Shown: one piece after another, positions 41,024 to 51,543 of the stretch | Layout of the letters: every line of letters begins with the position of its first letter | Numbering within the stretch: position 1 is the first letter of the stretch | From: Vibrio sp. J1-1 | GTDB taxonomy: Bacteria; Pseudomonadota; Gammaproteobacteria; Enterobacterales; Vibrionaceae | Assembly: GCF_021728395.1 (NCBI RefSeq) | Contig: NZ_JAKKCM010000005.1 | Location: 62,001 to 126,000 of the forward strand | Reading direction: 5' to 3' | Length of the DNA: 64,000 nucleotides | Translations under genes and position numbers: made by a program | Notes under the pieces: model-generated | The model's database searches: none | What the model saw: the letters and a program-made list of their open reading frames with translations, nothing else | Told to the model about the DNA's origin: nothing

Positions 41024-41653
41024 TTATGCTTTAACAGCTGGTTTAACGATCACGTTGCCGCCAGTTGCGCCTGGGACTGCACCTTTAATAAGAAGCAGGT
41101 TGCGCTCAGCGTCAACACGTACGATCTCTAGGTTTTGAGTCGTTACACGCTCAGCACCCATGTGACCTGCCATTTTCTTGCCTTTAAATACGCGACCTGG
41201 AGTCTGACATTGACCGATAGAACCAGGAGCACGGTGAGACAATGAGTTACCGTGAGTCATATCTTGAGTACGGAAGTTCCAACGCTTAACAGCGCCTTGG
41301 AAGCCTTTACCCTTAGATGTACCAGTAACGTCTACTTTCTTAGTTTCGTTGAATAGTTCAACAGTTAGTTCAGCACCAACTTCGAACGCTTCGCCGTTTT
41401 CTAAACGGAATTCCCAAAGACCGCGACCAGCTTCAACACCAGCTTTAGCAAAGTGACCTGCTTCAGCTTTGTTTACGCGGTTAGCTTTCTTTGCACCAGC
41501 AGTAACCTGGATTGCAGCGTAGCCGTCAGTTTCTAGAGTTTTCACTTGAGAAACGCGGTTTGCTTCAACTTCAACAACTGTTACTGGGATAGAAACGCCG
41601 TCTTCAGTAAATACGCGGGTCATGCCCACTTTACGACCGATTAGACCAATCAT
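41024..41653 (-). CDS. rplC: 50S ribosomal protein L3
   Basis: 209 residues. Assembly initiator whose finger reaches the peptidyl transferase centre; the Gln near position 150, in [20 protein letters not shown], is the PrmB methylation site in E. coli. S10 operon, after rpsJ. Confidence 0.99.
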   Translation of the reverse strand: MIGLIGRKVGMTRVFTEDGVSIPVTVVEVEANRVSQVKTLETDGYAAIQVTAGAKKANRVNKAEAGHFAKAGVEAGRGLWEFRLENGEAFEVGAELTVELFNETKKVDVTGTSKGKGFQGAVKRWNFRTQDMTHGNSLSHRAPGSIGQCQTPGRVFKGKKMAGHMGAERVTTQNLEIVRVDAERNLLLIKGAVPGATGGNVIVKPAVKA

Positions 41654-41667
41654 TCTTCTAATCTCCC

Positions 41668-42276
<609 letters not shown>

Positions 42277-42282
42277 CGCTGC

Positions 42283-42310
42283 ATTATACAGATCACATTT
42301 TAGGTTGCAA
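42283..42310 (-). promoter_or_regulatory. Promoter of the S10 operon
   Basis: Minus strand TTGCAA, 16 bases, TATAAT; an exact consensus -10. Gives a leader of about 300 nt to rpsJ. Confidence 0.8.
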
Positions 42311-42384
42311 GCATTGAGTGAAAAATAATCGAGACTATTTTTAACTCGCTGTTTTTAATGTAACCACAGAGTTCAACATAAACA

Positions 42385-42408
42385 AAAAGGACGCCGAAGC
42401 GTCCTTTT
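42385..42408 (-). terminator. Terminator after rpmE
   Basis: AAAAGGACGC-CGAA-GCGTCCTTTT, perfect 10-bp stem with tetraloop, 30 bases beyond the rpmE stop. Confidence 0.92.
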
Positions 42409-42437
42409 CCAAACTGTAATCGTAATAGCGTCTACTA

Positions 42438-42656
42438 TTATTTCTTACTTGATAGTGCACCGAAACGCTTGTTGAAGCGATCAACACGGCCGCCTGTATC
42501 AACGATACGTTGCTTACCAGTGTAGAATGGGTGGCACTTGTCACATACGTCTAGGTGGATAGAATCCTTTGCTAGAGTTGAGTTGAACTCAAAAGTGTTG
42601 CCGCAAGAACAAGTAGCAGTTACTGCTTTGTATTCTGGGTGGATACCAGTTTTCAT
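42438..42656 (-). CDS. rpmE: 50S ribosomal protein L31, zinc-binding type
   Basis: 72 residues. Bridges the two subunits at the central protuberance. Cys16, Cys18, Cys38 and Cys41 in TCSCG and DVCDKCHPF mark the zinc-carrying type A form, whose zinc can be recycled when a C- paralogue replaces it. Monocistronic, divergent from priA, as in E. coli. Confidence 0.98.
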   Translation of the reverse strand: MKTGIHPEYKAVTATCSCGNTFEFNSTLAKDSIHLDVCDKCHPFYTGKQRIVDTGGRVDRFNKRFGALSSKK

Positions 42657-42952
42657 GGGATAACCTCAATAGTAGGCCGTGTCGCTATACGAGTCTAAGC
42701 CGCACACCACACGTAATTAATATAAAAGTGCGATACCGCATCAGCTTTATGCCGAAGCCATATCTCAAGGCGCGATATACTAATGAATCGCACTGTTGGG
42801 ATCAACACATTTGGCAATTTTTTCGCCACTTTTTTAGCCAGTCTATTGCTCATCGCCTGTTTGAACGGTGATCAGTCAGCTTTACTCGAATTTTCATCCC
42901 AACTTTAATAGACTCTAAGCTCCTTTCCCTCTTTATATTACAGCCGAACTTT

Positions 42953-45157
42953 ATGCGTCCATCCATTGCCAGAGTGGCATTGCCCGTTCCACTCGACAAA
43001 CAGTTTGATTATGCCATTCCGGGACACTTATTTCCGATCATTGGTGGGCGCGTGTCGGTACCTTTTGGCCGTCAAACCTTAGTTGGCATCGTCACCGCGC
43101 TGGTGAACCACTCTGATTTCCCTAAAGAGCAACTCAAGCCAATTAAAACCGTATTGGACTCACAACCCATCTGGTCAGAAAAGCTGTATTCATTACTTAC
43201 ATGGTGTAGTCAGTTTTATCAGTACCCATTGGGCGATACGCTGCACAATGCGATGCCTGCGGCACTGAGAAAAGGCAAGCCAGCAGATTTTGCCACTTTA
43301 CAGGAATGGCAGATAACCGAAGCTGGTAAAGACAAACTGATGCAAGGGCTCGATCGTCGAGCCGTGAAGCAACAAAAAGTCCTGCAAATTCTGGTAGACG
43401 GAGCAGTGCCGCACCAAGAACTTGTAGACCAAGAGATCGCCTCAACAGTACTGAAGTCTTTAGAAGAGAAAGGTTGGATTGAGCGAATAGAGAAAATGCC
43501 GACCATTTCAAAGTGGCCTCAGCAGGTAGAAAACGCTGTCGACAAACCCAAACTAAACCATGAACAGGCGTTAGCCATCGCCAGTGTCAACAGCCAGAAT
43601 GGTTTTGCCTGCTATTTATTAGAAGGCGTAACAGGTTCAGGGAAAACTGAGGTCTACCTGAACCTGATCAAGCCAGTGTTAGAAAAAGGGCGACAAGCGT
43701 TAGTTCTGGTGCCAGAGATTGGCCTGACACCACAAACCATTAACCGCTTCAAGCACCGCTTCAATGTGCCAGTTGATGTTATACACTCAGGTTTAAATGA
43801 TACCGAACGTTTAAACTCTTGGTTATCGGCTCGTGATAAAGCGGCTGGAATTATAATCGGGACACGCTCAGCCCTACTGACACCATTTGCTGATCTGGGC
43901 ATTATTATTGTCGACGAAGAACACGACTCTTCATATAAACAACAAGATAGTTTGCGCTACCACGCTCGTGATGTTGCTGTTATGCGAGCACACAAAGAGC
44001 AAGTGCCTATTGTGCTGGGCTCTGCAACTCCGGCACTTGAAACGCTACACAATGCGTTATCTGGTAAATATCATCACCTGACGTTAACCCAGCGAGCAGG
44101 CTCTGCGGTACCAACAACGAATAAAGTGCTCGACGTTAAAGGTCAGTACCTAGAAAGCGGATTGTCGGCGCCACTGATTGCTGAAATGCGCAAACACTTA
44201 AAGGCGGGCAATCAGGTGATGCTGTTTCTTAACCGCCGAGGTTTTTCCCCTGCCCTAATGTGCCATGAGTGTGGTTGGATTGCAGAGTGTAAGCGCTGTG
44301 ATGCTTACTACACCTTCCATCAATACAGTAACGAAATCCGCTGCCATCATTGCGGCTCACAACAACCTGTCATTCATCAGTGTCAGGGATGCGGTTCCAC
44401 TCACTTGGTGACGGTCGGTGTCGGTACAGAGCAGTTAGAACATCAATTGGCGCAACTCTTCCCAGAGTACAAAGCCATTCGTATCGATAGAGACAGCACC
44501 CGCCGCAAAGGCAGCTTAGAAGATGCCCTTGAGTCAATTCGTAAAGGTGAATACCAAATTTTGATTGGCACACAAATGCTTGCCAAGGGACATCACTTTC
44601 CGAACGTAACACTGGTGGCGCTCTTGGATGTGGATGGCTCTTTATATAGTAGTGATTTCCGTGCTTCTGAACGCCTCGCGCAGCTTTTTATTCAGGTTGC
44701 TGGGCGAGCTGGTCGTGCGAGCAAACCTGGCGAAGTAATTTTGCAGACTCACCACCCAGAGCACAGCTTACTACAGGCACTGCTACAAAAAGATTACCGC
44801 CACTTTGCAATGACCGCCTTAGAGGAGCGAAAATTGGCGCAGCTCCCTCCATATAGTTACCTGACGTTATTTAAAGCCGAAGCTACCCAAAGTGAAGTGG
44901 TCGAAGACTTCCTGCGCCAAGTTCGTTTTACGCTAGAGTCTCATCCATTATTTGACGACACCTGCATGGTACTTGGCCCGACCCCCTCGCCTTTGGCTAA
45001 GCGAGCAGGCAAATATCGCTGGCAACTTTTGCTGCAAACCCAACATCGCTCACTAATGCAAAAGTTATTAACCAGTGCAAAACCTGCTATTGAGTTGTTA
45101 CCTAATGCCAAAAAAGTACGTTGGAACTTAGACATAGAACCACAGGATCTCAGCTAG
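42953..45157 (+). CDS. priA: Primosomal protein N' (PriA helicase)
   Basis: 734-residue 3'-5' helicase that restarts stalled replication forks and loads the replisome. The N-terminal 3'-DNA-end-binding domain (VALPVPLDKQFDYAIP) is followed by Walker A GVTGSGKTE (near residue 225), DEEH box in IIVDEEHDSSYKQQ, and the zinc-binding insertion with paired CXXC (CHECGWIAECKRCDAYY, CHHCGSQ, CQGCGS) near residues 440-480. The start lacks a strong ribosome binding site. Divergent from rpmE, followed by cytR. Confidence 0.98.
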   Translation: MRPSIARVALPVPLDKQFDYAIPGHLFPIIGGRVSVPFGRQTLVGIVTALVNHSDFPKEQLKPIKTVLDSQPIWSEKLYSLLTWCSQFYQYPLGDTLHNAMPAALRKGKPADFATLQEWQITEAGKDKLMQGLDRRAVKQQKVLQILVDGAVPHQELVDQEIASTVLKSLEEKGWIERIEKMPTISKWPQQVENAVDKPKLNHEQALAIASVNSQNGFACYLLEGVTGSGKTEVYLNLIKPVLEKGRQALVLVPEIGLTPQTINRFKHRFNVPVDVIHSGLNDTERLNSWLSARDKAAGIIIGTRSALLTPFADLGIIIVDEEHDSSYKQQDSLRYHARDVAVMRAHKEQVPIVLGSATPALETLHNALSGKYHHLTLTQRAGSAVPTTNKVLDVKGQYLESGLSAPLIAEMRKHLKAGNQVMLFLNRRGFSPALMCHECGWIAECKRCDAYYTFHQYSNEIRCHHCGSQQPVIHQCQGCGSTHLVTVGVGTEQLEHQLAQLFPEYKAIRIDRDSTRRKGSLEDALESIRKGEYQILIGTQMLAKGHHFPNVTLVALLDVDGSLYSSDFRASERLAQLFIQVAGRAGRASKPGEVILQTHHPEHSLLQALLQKDYRHFAMTALEERKLAQLPPYSYLTLFKAEATQSEVVEDFLRQVRFTLESHPLFDDTCMVLGPTPSPLAKRAGKYRWQLLLQTQHRSLMQKLLTSAKPAIELLPNAKKVRWNLDIEPQDLS

Positions 45158-45191
45158 CAAACGTTTAGCTATGTAATGAATTACCCTTTAA

Positions 45192-45207
45192 TGTGACAAA
45201 TGTCACA
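45192..45207. promoter_or_regulatory. CRP-binding site upstream of cytR
   Basis: TGTGA-CAAATG-TCACA: both half-sites are exact to the CRP consensus with the 6-bp spacer. Situated 34 bases after priA and about 285 bases before cytR. E. coli cytR is CRP-activated and CytR-repressed. In the remaining gap only a weak hairpin (AAAGTCTT/AAGACTTT near 45280-45312) is seen. Confidence 0.85.
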
Positions 45208-45492
45208 TTGTCATTGTAAATTTTGTTAAACAGACCGTAACTTTCGCCAAAGAAATGAATAGACTATCCCAATTAGAAAAGTCTTAAGTACTTTGTAGAA
45301 AAAGACTTTAAATGAACATCATAGCGATTCCCCACATTTGAAGTGTCGTTCTGGTCATTAATACATACTTTACTCGACAAATAGACACCAGAAATGTGAT
45401 GGTAAAGTGCGAATTTATCTGTACTCAATGACAGTAATTTCACTACAGGGAATAACGTCAACTTGGCGAACAAATTGAGAGGTTAAAAAACT

Positions 45493-46500
45493 ATGGCGAC
45501 AATGAAGGATGTTGCCCAGCTTGCTGGAGTGTCTACCGCGACGGTATCTCGAGCATTAATGAACCCAGAGAAAGTCTCCTCTTCAACCAGAAAAAGAGTT
45601 GAAGACGCGGTACTCGAAGCAGGTTACTCACCAAATTCATTAGCGCGTAATTTACGACGAAACGAGTCGAAGACTATTGTTACGATCGTTCCTGACATCT
45701 GCGACCCTTACTTTTCCGAAATCATACGTGGTATCGAAGATGCCGCGATGGAGCACGGCTATCTCGTTTTACTGGGAGACAGCGGCCAGCAGAAGAAGCG
45801 CGAAAGTTCATTCGTAAACCTGGTATTTACGAAGCAAGCTGACGGGATGCTGCTACTAGGTACTGACTTACCATTTGATGTGAGTAAACCAGAGCAGAAG
45901 AACCTACCACCCATGGTTATGGCGTGTGAATTTGCTCCGGAACTGGAGCTGCCAACCGTTCATATCGATAACCTAACTTCTGCGTTTGAAGCGGTAAACT
46001 ATCTGACTCAGCTTGGTCACAAGCGTATTGCGCAAATTTCAGGTCCCGATACCGCGGTATTGTGCCAATTCCGTCAACAAGGCTACCAGCAAGCGCTGCG
46101 TCGCGCAGGGATCAACAAAGATCCGCAATACAGTATTGTCACCGAGTTCTCGTTTGACGGCGGTGCAAAAGCAGTACGTAAGCTGCTGGAGCTAGCGGAG
46201 CCACCAACAGCGATTTTCTGTCACTGTGACACGATGGCAATCGGCGCTATTCAAGAAGCGAAAAAGCTCGGCTTCCGTGTACCACAAGATCTATCGGTAG
46301 TCGGTTTTGATGACATCAACTTCGCGCAGTACTGTGATCCACCGTTAACGACCATCTCTCAGCCTCGATATGAGATTGGCCGACAAGCGATGCTAATGAT
46401 GTTAGAACTTTTAAAAGGCCACGATGTACAGTCAGGCTCTCGCCTTCTGGAAACGAACTTAATTGTACGCGGAAGTGCTGCGCCTCCTCAACGAGCGTAA
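45493..46500 (+). CDS. cytR: LacI-family regulator CytR
   Basis: 335-residue repressor of nucleoside catabolism and, in vibrios, a positive factor for competence and chitin/biofilm genes, working with CRP. N-terminal HTH MKDVAQLAGVSTATVSRALM (residues 4-23) is followed by the hinge and a periplasmic-binding-like ligand domain. The run SKTIVTIVPDICDPYFSEIIRGIE and the PPMVMACEFAPELELPTVHIDN segment match E. coli CytR. GAGG precedes the ATG. A terminator follows. Lies between priA and ftsN as in E. coli. Confidence 0.95.
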   Translation: MATMKDVAQLAGVSTATVSRALMNPEKVSSSTRKRVEDAVLEAGYSPNSLARNLRRNESKTIVTIVPDICDPYFSEIIRGIEDAAMEHGYLVLLGDSGQQKKRESSFVNLVFTKQADGMLLLGTDLPFDVSKPEQKNLPPMVMACEFAPELELPTVHIDNLTSAFEAVNYLTQLGHKRIAQISGPDTAVLCQFRQQGYQQALRRAGINKDPQYSIVTEFSFDGGAKAVRKLLELAEPPTAIFCHCDTMAIGAIQEAKKLGFRVPQDLSVVGFDDINFAQYCDPPLTTISQPRYEIGRQAMLMMLELLKGHDVQSGSRLLETNLIVRGSAAPPQRA

Positions 46501-46537
46501 GTTTTTCTCACCAATGGCAGTTAAGTCTCTGTCCATT

Positions 46538-46568
46538 AAAAGCAGCACTCATTTGGTGCTGCTTTTTT
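46538..46568 (+). terminator. Terminator after cytR
   Basis: AAAAGCAGCAC, a seven-base loop, GTGCTGCTTTTTT. Confidence 0.92.
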
Positions 46569-46661
46569 ATATGTACCTATCAAGATTAGAGAAACAGGGT
46601 GTTTTCTCAACTCGTTCTGGATTAACATATTTGGAAGAATTCTTGATGACCAGAAATGACC

Positions 46662-47207
46662 GTGGCAAACAAAGATTATGTAAGAAGGGGGCGTGGTACC
46701 CCAAAAAAGTCGACAAAAAAACAGCCTTCAAGAAAGAAACCTTGGCGTAGTGGTCTGCTGGCAATCGTGCTAGTGGGTGGTTTTGGCTACGGGCTATACT
46801 TGCTAAACAATGATCCAGAGCCCCAGCCACCAGTGGTGAAGCAATCAACGACTCCAGTCAGCAAACCTAAGGCGAAAGCAGATTTACCTCCCCCACCCGA
46901 AGAGAAATGGGAATACGTAGAATCTCTCCCCAAGCGCGAAGTGGAAGTTGTAGCCAAAGAAATCGAAGTTTCGAAAATCCCTTACATAATGCAATGCGGA
47001 GCCTACAAAACTAAGGCGCAGGCCGAAGAGCGAAAGTTATCAATTGCCTTCCAGGGGTTGTCGAGCAAGATAGTTAAGAAGGAAGGCAGTTCTTGGTATC
47101 GCATCATTTTAGGCCCATACAAATTTAAACGCGACGCTGAAAAGGATCGTCATAAATTGCAACGCGCTAAAATCGAGCCGTGTGCAATTTGGAAAGAGAA
47201 TTATTAA
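46662..47207 (+). CDS. ftsN: Cell division protein FtsN
   Basis: About 181 residues from a GTG at 46662, which gives the conserved (M)ANKDYVRRG opening of FtsN; an ATG two codons earlier (46656) is the alternative. A basic cytoplasmic tail, one membrane helix (about residues 32-50), a Pro/Lys-rich linker and a C-terminal SPOR domain (about residues 105-181) with a Cys pair (QCGAY and EPCAIW). It is much shorter than the 319-residue E. coli protein because the linker is reduced. FtsN triggers septal synthesis by FtsWI. Sits between cytR and hslVU as in E. coli. Confidence 0.9.
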   Translation: MANKDYVRRGRGTPKKSTKKQPSRKKPWRSGLLAIVLVGGFGYGLYLLNNDPEPQPPVVKQSTTPVSKPKAKADLPPPPEEKWEYVESLPKREVEVVAKEIEVSKIPYIMQCGAYKTKAQAEERKLSIAFQGLSSKIVKKEGSSWYRIILGPYKFKRDAEKDRHKLQRAKIEPCAIWKENY

Positions 47208-47212
47208 AAACA

Positions 47213-47450
47213 CAGGACCTAGTTCCTAGGGGTTAGGTCCTAGGTTTCGGACTACCGAAAGAACCAACGACACCGTCATTCCGATGAGCCTAGGCGACAT
47301 CAGGAATCTACTAACAGCTACAGTATCAATCGAAGTGAACACCTTTCACATCACACTCTCGGGAAGTAGATCCTGAATCACGCTCCTTCGTCGCGGTTCA
47401 GGATGACAACGAGTTTAGGACCTAGGATCCTATCACCTAGGATCTCTGTC
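47213..47450. repeat. Composite inverted-repeat element before hslV
   Basis: Outer arms: AGGACCTAG with TTAGGTCCTAGG (47214-47244) and TTTAGGACCTAGG with CACCTAGGATC (47414-47443). Inner arms: GTCATTCC (47275), AGGAATCTAC (47302-47311), GTAGATCCTGAA (47366-47377) and TTCAGGATGAC (47398-47408), which pair across the middle. No coding frame. This resembles the short dispersed palindromes (GTCATTCC...GGAATC type) scattered in Vibrio and other genomes. A related outer motif occurs at 52916. Confidence 0.6.
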
Positions 47451-47528
47451 TCTTTCCCCCTTGAATCCCCTTTTCCTCTCCCCCATATACAATATTACTT
47501 CCAAAGAGAAATAATTAAGAGGTCGACT

Positions 47529-48080
47529 GTGACTACCATTGTATCTGTACGTCGAAATAATAAAGTCGTCATCGCGGGTGATGGCCAGGTATCTCTAGGC
47601 AATACCGTAATGAAAGGTAACGCGCGTAAAGTTCGCCGCCTATACAACAACAAAGTACTTGCTGGCTTTGCTGGCGGCACCGCGGATGCCTTCACCCTTT
47701 TCGAGCGCTTCGAAAGCAAACTGCAAATGCACCAAGGCCATTTGACCAAAGCAGCTGTGGAACTGGCAAAAGACTGGCGTAGTGATCGCGCGCTTCGTAA
47801 GCTGGAAGCACTACTGGCCGTTGCAGACGAAACCGCATCTTTAATCATCACGGGTAATGGTGATGTCGTACAGCCTGAAAATGATTTGATTGCGATTGGT
47901 TCTGGTGGTGCGTATGCGCAAGCGGCAGCGACGGCACTGTTAGAAAACACCGACCTGGATGCTCGTGAAATCGCAGAAAAAGCATTGAACATTGCGGGTG
48001 ATATTTGTGTATTCACCAACCACAATCACACTGTAGAAGAGCTAGAATCAACTACAGAGCTGGCAGCTCCAACCGAGTAA
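47529..48080 (+). CDS. hslV: ATP-dependent protease subunit HslV
   Basis: Threonine protease of the HslUV (ClpYQ) proteasome-like complex. Starting at GTG 47529 the protein begins (M)[20 protein letters not shown], with the catalytic Thr exposed after Met removal; 183 residues. AAGAGG lies six bases before the GTG. A longer open frame from 47403 runs through the repeat element and is rejected because it would bury the catalytic Thr. hslU follows 23 bases later. Confidence 0.96.
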   Translation: MTTIVSVRRNNKVVIAGDGQVSLGNTVMKGNARKVRRLYNNKVLAGFAGGTADAFTLFERFESKLQMHQGHLTKAAVELAKDWRSDRALRKLEALLAVADETASLIITGNGDVVQPENDLIAIGSGGAYAQAAATALLENTDLDAREIAEKALNIAGDICVFTNHNHTVEELESTTELAAPTE

Positions 48081-48103
48081 TCGTAACGAAGTAAGGAAAG
48101 AAT

Positions 48104-49435
48104 ATGTCTGAAATGACCCCTCGCGAAATCGTTCATGAACTGAACCGCCATATCATTGGTCAAGACAAAGCAAAACGTTCGGTTGCGATTGCTCTTCGTA
48201 ACCGCTGGCGTCGTATGCAGCTTGAAGAAAGCCTGCGTGTCGAAGTAACACCAAAAAACATTCTGATGATCGGTCCAACCGGTGTTGGTAAAACTGAAAT
48301 CGCTCGTCGCCTTGCTAAGCTGGCAAATGCGCCGTTCATCAAAGTAGAAGCAACAAAATTCACCGAAGTGGGTTACGTTGGTAAAGAAGTAGAAACTATC
48401 ATCCGTGATCTTACCGATGTTGCCGTGAAGCTCACTCATCAGCAAGAGATGGAAAAAGTCAAATTCCGCGCTGAAGAACAAGCAGAAGAGCGTGTTCTTG
48501 ATGCGCTACTGCCACCAGCACGAGACAGCTGGGGACAAACAGAACAGACCGAAGATACCTCTCACACTCGTCAGATTTTCCGTAAAAAACTACGTGAAGG
48601 TCAGCTGGACGATAAAGAGATTGAAATCGATGTCGCTGCACCACAAATGGGTGTAGAGATCATGGCTCCTCCTGGTATGGAAGAGATGACCAACCAGCTG
48701 CAAGGTATGTTCCAGAACTTGGCTGGCGATACCAAGAAGAAGCGTAAGCTGAAAATCAAAGACGCTATGAAAGCCCTTGCCGAGGAAGAAGCGGCGAAGC
48801 TTGTGAATCAGGAAGATCTAAAAGAAGCAGCGATTTACAACGTTGAAAACAACGGTATCGTCTTCATCGATGAGATAGACAAGATCTGTAAACGCGGTGA
48901 AAGCTCTGGCCCTGACGTATCACGTGAAGGTGTTCAGCGTGACCTACTACCTCTGATTGAAGGCAGCACAGTGTCAACAAAACACGGCATGGTAAAAACA
49001 GACCACATCTTGTTTGTGGCTTCTGGTGCTTTCCAGGTCGCGAAGCCTTCTGATCTTATCCCTGAGCTGCAAGGCCGTCTGCCAATCCGTGTTGAGCTTG
49101 AAGCACTAAGCAGCAACGACTTCAAACGTATTCTGACCGAACCTAAAGCGTCATTGACTGAGCAATACATCGCGTTGATGAAGACAGAGGATGTAGACAT
49201 TGAGTTTACTGAAGACGGTATCACGAAAATTGCTGAAGCCGCTTGGACAGTCAACGAAACCACCGAAAACATCGGTGCTCGTCGCCTGCATACCGTCATG
49301 GAGCGTCTGATGGACGAAATCTCTTACGACGCTACAGAGCAAACAGGCGCTAAGTTTGTGATTGATGCGGCCTACGTAAAAGCACGTCTCGGCGATACGA
49401 TTGAAGATGAAGATCTAAGCCGCTTTATTCTTTAA
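48104..49435 (+). CDS. hslU: HslU unfoldase ATPase
   Basis: 443-residue AAA+ partner of HslV. Begins [20 protein letters not shown] as in E. coli; Walker [10 protein letters not shown] near residues 58-66, an intermediate I-domain (about residues 110-240) that recognises substrates, Walker [11 protein letters not shown], and the C-terminal EDLSRFIL peptide that inserts into HslV to activate it. AAGGAAAG precedes the ATG. Terminator downstream. Confidence 0.98.
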   Translation: MSEMTPREIVHELNRHIIGQDKAKRSVAIALRNRWRRMQLEESLRVEVTPKNILMIGPTGVGKTEIARRLAKLANAPFIKVEATKFTEVGYVGKEVETIIRDLTDVAVKLTHQQEMEKVKFRAEEQAEERVLDALLPPARDSWGQTEQTEDTSHTRQIFRKKLREGQLDDKEIEIDVAAPQMGVEIMAPPGMEEMTNQLQGMFQNLAGDTKKKRKLKIKDAMKALAEEEAAKLVNQEDLKEAAIYNVENNGIVFIDEIDKICKRGESSGPDVSREGVQRDLLPLIEGSTVSTKHGMVKTDHILFVASGAFQVAKPSDLIPELQGRLPIRVELEALSSNDFKRILTEPKASLTEQYIALMKTEDVDIEFTEDGITKIAEAAWTVNETTENIGARRLHTVMERLMDEISYDATEQTGAKFVIDAAYVKARLGDTIEDEDLSRFIL

Positions 49436-49452
49436 TAATCATCCCTTTCGAC

Positions 49453-49484
49453 AAAGCCCAGAGCAACAAATCTCTGGGCTTTTA
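49453..49484 (+). terminator. Terminator of hslVU
   Basis: AAAGCCCAGAG, an eight-base loop, CTCTGGGCTTTT. Confidence 0.9.
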
Positions 49485-49692
49485 GTTTCCAGCCAGACAA
49501 CTTAACAACCGTTTACAAATGCAATCACAGAGAACTTGCACTTTAACTGAACTTCCCATCCTTCAAAATCCAAAACCTCGCTTTTCTGCCAGCCCTTTAA
49601 CTTTCTGACTCTCGTTGACTTGCTTTAGGTCAATAGCGCATCTGCCTCTTTGTGCTTATACTGGACGAATCGGTTACTAGCACGAAATATCC

Positions 49693-50610
49693 ATGAAACA
49701 ATCTCTACAGATCTGGCTCGACGCAGCTCGTCCTAAAACATTACCGCTGGCATTGGTCTCTATTCTAACAGGGAGTGTGCTTGCGTATGCCGCAGGTCAA
49801 TTCTCACTCCCTATTTCCCTAATGGCTTTTGTCACGGCGACTCTGTTGCAAATCCTTTCCAATCTGGCCAATGATTATGGTGACGCAGTAAAAGGTACGG
49901 ACAATGAAAAACGCCTTGGCCCAATGCGCGCCTTACAATCCGGCGCGGTAACCAAAGGGCAAATGAAACAGGCAATTAGCTTCAATATCGTGCTCACAGT
50001 CATTTCCGGCCTGATCTTAGTGTTTTACTCTTTGAGCTCTCTGGAAAGCATTCTCACCTTTATCGGACTGGGTATTCTTGCCATCCTTGCCGCAATCGCC
50101 TACACCATGGGTAGTAAGCCGTACGGTTATGTTGGACTCGGTGATATCTCTGTCTTTCTGTTTTTTGGCTTGCTTGGCGTATCCGGCACCTACTTCCTTC
50201 ACACCGGACATGTCGATACCACACTATTCTTACCCGCTTTAGGTTGTGGCTTACTTGCTGTTGCCGTGCTGAACATCAATAACATGCGTGACATTGATAA
50301 CGACCGTGAGTGTGGGAAACGTACTGTAGCGGTACGCTTGGGGCAACAGAAAGCAAAGCAGTACCACTTCATCTTATTAGGTGGCGCAATTCTCGCTTTC
50401 GCTGTTTATCTACTCATTCAGGACAAGCCAGTTTGGATCAGTCTGCCATTCTTATTGAGCATTTATTTTGTCGCTCACCATGGCAAAGCCGTTTGGGAAA
50501 CCGAGAAGCCTGCACAGATCGCTCCTATGCTGCCAGTCATTGTGAAATGTTCTTTAGCCACCAACGTTTTATTTGCAACAATTGTGGTAGCTCAAACTCT
50601 GGTAAGTTAA
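49693..50610 (+). CDS. menA: 1,4-dihydroxy-2-naphthoate polyprenyltransferase MenA
   Basis: 305-residue membrane prenyltransferase of the UbiA superfamily, joining octaprenyl diphosphate to DHNA to make demethylmenaquinone. The first Asp-rich motif NLANDYGDAVKGTDN and the second DIDNDRECGKRTVAVRLG are both intact, and eight to nine hydrophobic segments are visible. It is followed 76 bases later by rraA, the E. coli order. Confidence 0.96.
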   Translation: MKQSLQIWLDAARPKTLPLALVSILTGSVLAYAAGQFSLPISLMAFVTATLLQILSNLANDYGDAVKGTDNEKRLGPMRALQSGAVTKGQMKQAISFNIVLTVISGLILVFYSLSSLESILTFIGLGILAILAAIAYTMGSKPYGYVGLGDISVFLFFGLLGVSGTYFLHTGHVDTTLFLPALGCGLLAVAVLNINNMRDIDNDRECGKRTVAVRLGQQKAKQYHFILLGGAILAFAVYLLIQDKPVWISLPFLLSIYFVAHHGKAVWETEKPAQIAPMLPVIVKCSLATNVLFATIVVAQTLVS

Positions 50611-50686
50611 AAAAGGAATGTCATTGCATTGACTTACTGCCCAGATATACTCAAAGACAACCAGTTTCTGTTTAGAAAGGTACGCT

Positions 50687-51226
50687 ATGGAATACAATAC
50701 CTCAGCACTCTGTGATATCTACCTCGAGCAGGTAGATGTGGTTGAACCAATGTTCAGTAACTTTGGCGGTCGCGCTTCCTTTGCCGGACAAATCACCACC
50801 ATCAAGTGTTTTGAAGACAATTCGCTTATCCGTGAAACATTAGAGCAAGATGGCCTAGGGCGCGTGTTGCTAATTGACGGAGGTGGTTCCTTACGCAAAG
50901 CCCTTGTAGACGCAGAAATCGCAACCATCGCAGAAGAAAATGAGTGGGAAGGCATTGTCGTATACGGCTGCGTTCGTGAAGTCGACGAACTGGAAGATAT
51001 GAACCTTGGTATTCAGGCTTTGGCGTCTATTCCTGTTGGCGCATCCAGTCAGGGTATTGGAGAGTTCGACGTACCGGTGAACTTTGGCGGCGTGAGTTTT
51101 CTACCAGAAGACTACATATACGCAGACAGCACTGGCATCATTCTGTCTCCAGAACCGCTTAATATCGACCTTGAGCTAGATGAGGCAGAGGAAGAAGAGT
51201 TAGAGGAGCAAGGTCCTAGCGCTTAG
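50687..51226 (+). CDS. rraA: Ribonuclease E activity regulator RraA
   Basis: 179 residues. Trimeric protein that binds the RNase E scaffold and RNA helicases to dampen mRNA decay. It is homologous to aldolases of the HMG family but lacks clear enzymatic assignment. [21 protein letters not shown] and the [15 protein letters not shown] strand match the family, and the C-terminal tail is strongly acidic ([11 protein letters not shown]), longer than in E. coli. AGGTACGCT before the ATG is a weak ribosome binding site. Confidence 0.96.
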   Translation: MEYNTSALCDIYLEQVDVVEPMFSNFGGRASFAGQITTIKCFEDNSLIRETLEQDGLGRVLLIDGGGSLRKALVDAEIATIAEENEWEGIVVYGCVREVDELEDMNLGIQALASIPVGASSQGIGEFDVPVNFGGVSFLPEDYIYADSTGIILSPEPLNIDLELDEAEEEELEEQGPSA

Positions 51227-51252
51227 AGCTTATCCCAAGGCCCAAATACACA

Positions 51253-51277
51253 AACACCCGCTTATCGCGGGTGTTTT
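51253..51277. terminator. Terminator between rraA and zapB
   Basis: AAACACCCGC-TTAT-CGCGGGTGTTTT lies between convergent genes and is symmetric. Confidence 0.88.
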
Positions 51278-51300
51278 CAATTCTGGACAGAAAAGTAGAA

Positions 51301-51543
51301 TTATTCCACTTCTTCCATTTTGCCAAGTAGTGCACGAATACGCTCTTGCCATTGCGTGTGCTCTTGCTGAGCCTGCTCAGCTTTTTGCTCTAGCTCTTCA
51401 CGTTGAGTGCGAAGATCGTTCGCTTCTGCTTCTAGTTTTGCTTTATCTTCTTTCAGCTCTTCAACTTCCATTTGAAGAAGAGTGATTGTGTCAACTGCAG
51501 TTTGAATTTTAGATTCTAGTTGTGCTAATACTTCAAAAGACAT
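51301..51543 (-). CDS. zapB: Cell division protein ZapB
   Basis: 80-residue all-helical coiled coil that stabilises the Z ring with ZapA and links it to MatP at the chromosome terminus. The sequence is an uninterrupted heptad pattern ([20 protein letters not shown] at the start, then [20 protein letters not shown]), high in Glu, Gln and Lys. Divergent from glpX, convergent with rraA, as in E. coli. Confidence 0.95.
   Translation of the reverse strand: MSFEVLAQLESKIQTAVDTITLLQMEVEELKEDKAKLEAEANDLRTQREELEQKAEQAQQEHTQWQERIRALLGKMEEVE

Noticed and set aside
42341-42544. Minus-strand open frame overlapping rpmE and its terminator
   Set aside because: Runs through the rpmE terminator in another frame and has no family match.
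46463-46750. 95-codon plus frame overlapping the cytR end and ftsN start
   Set aside because: Crosses the cytR terminator; the conserved FtsN frame explains the region.
47403-47528. N-terminal extension of hslV
   Set aside because: Would bury the catalytic Thr and translate a non-coding repeat element.
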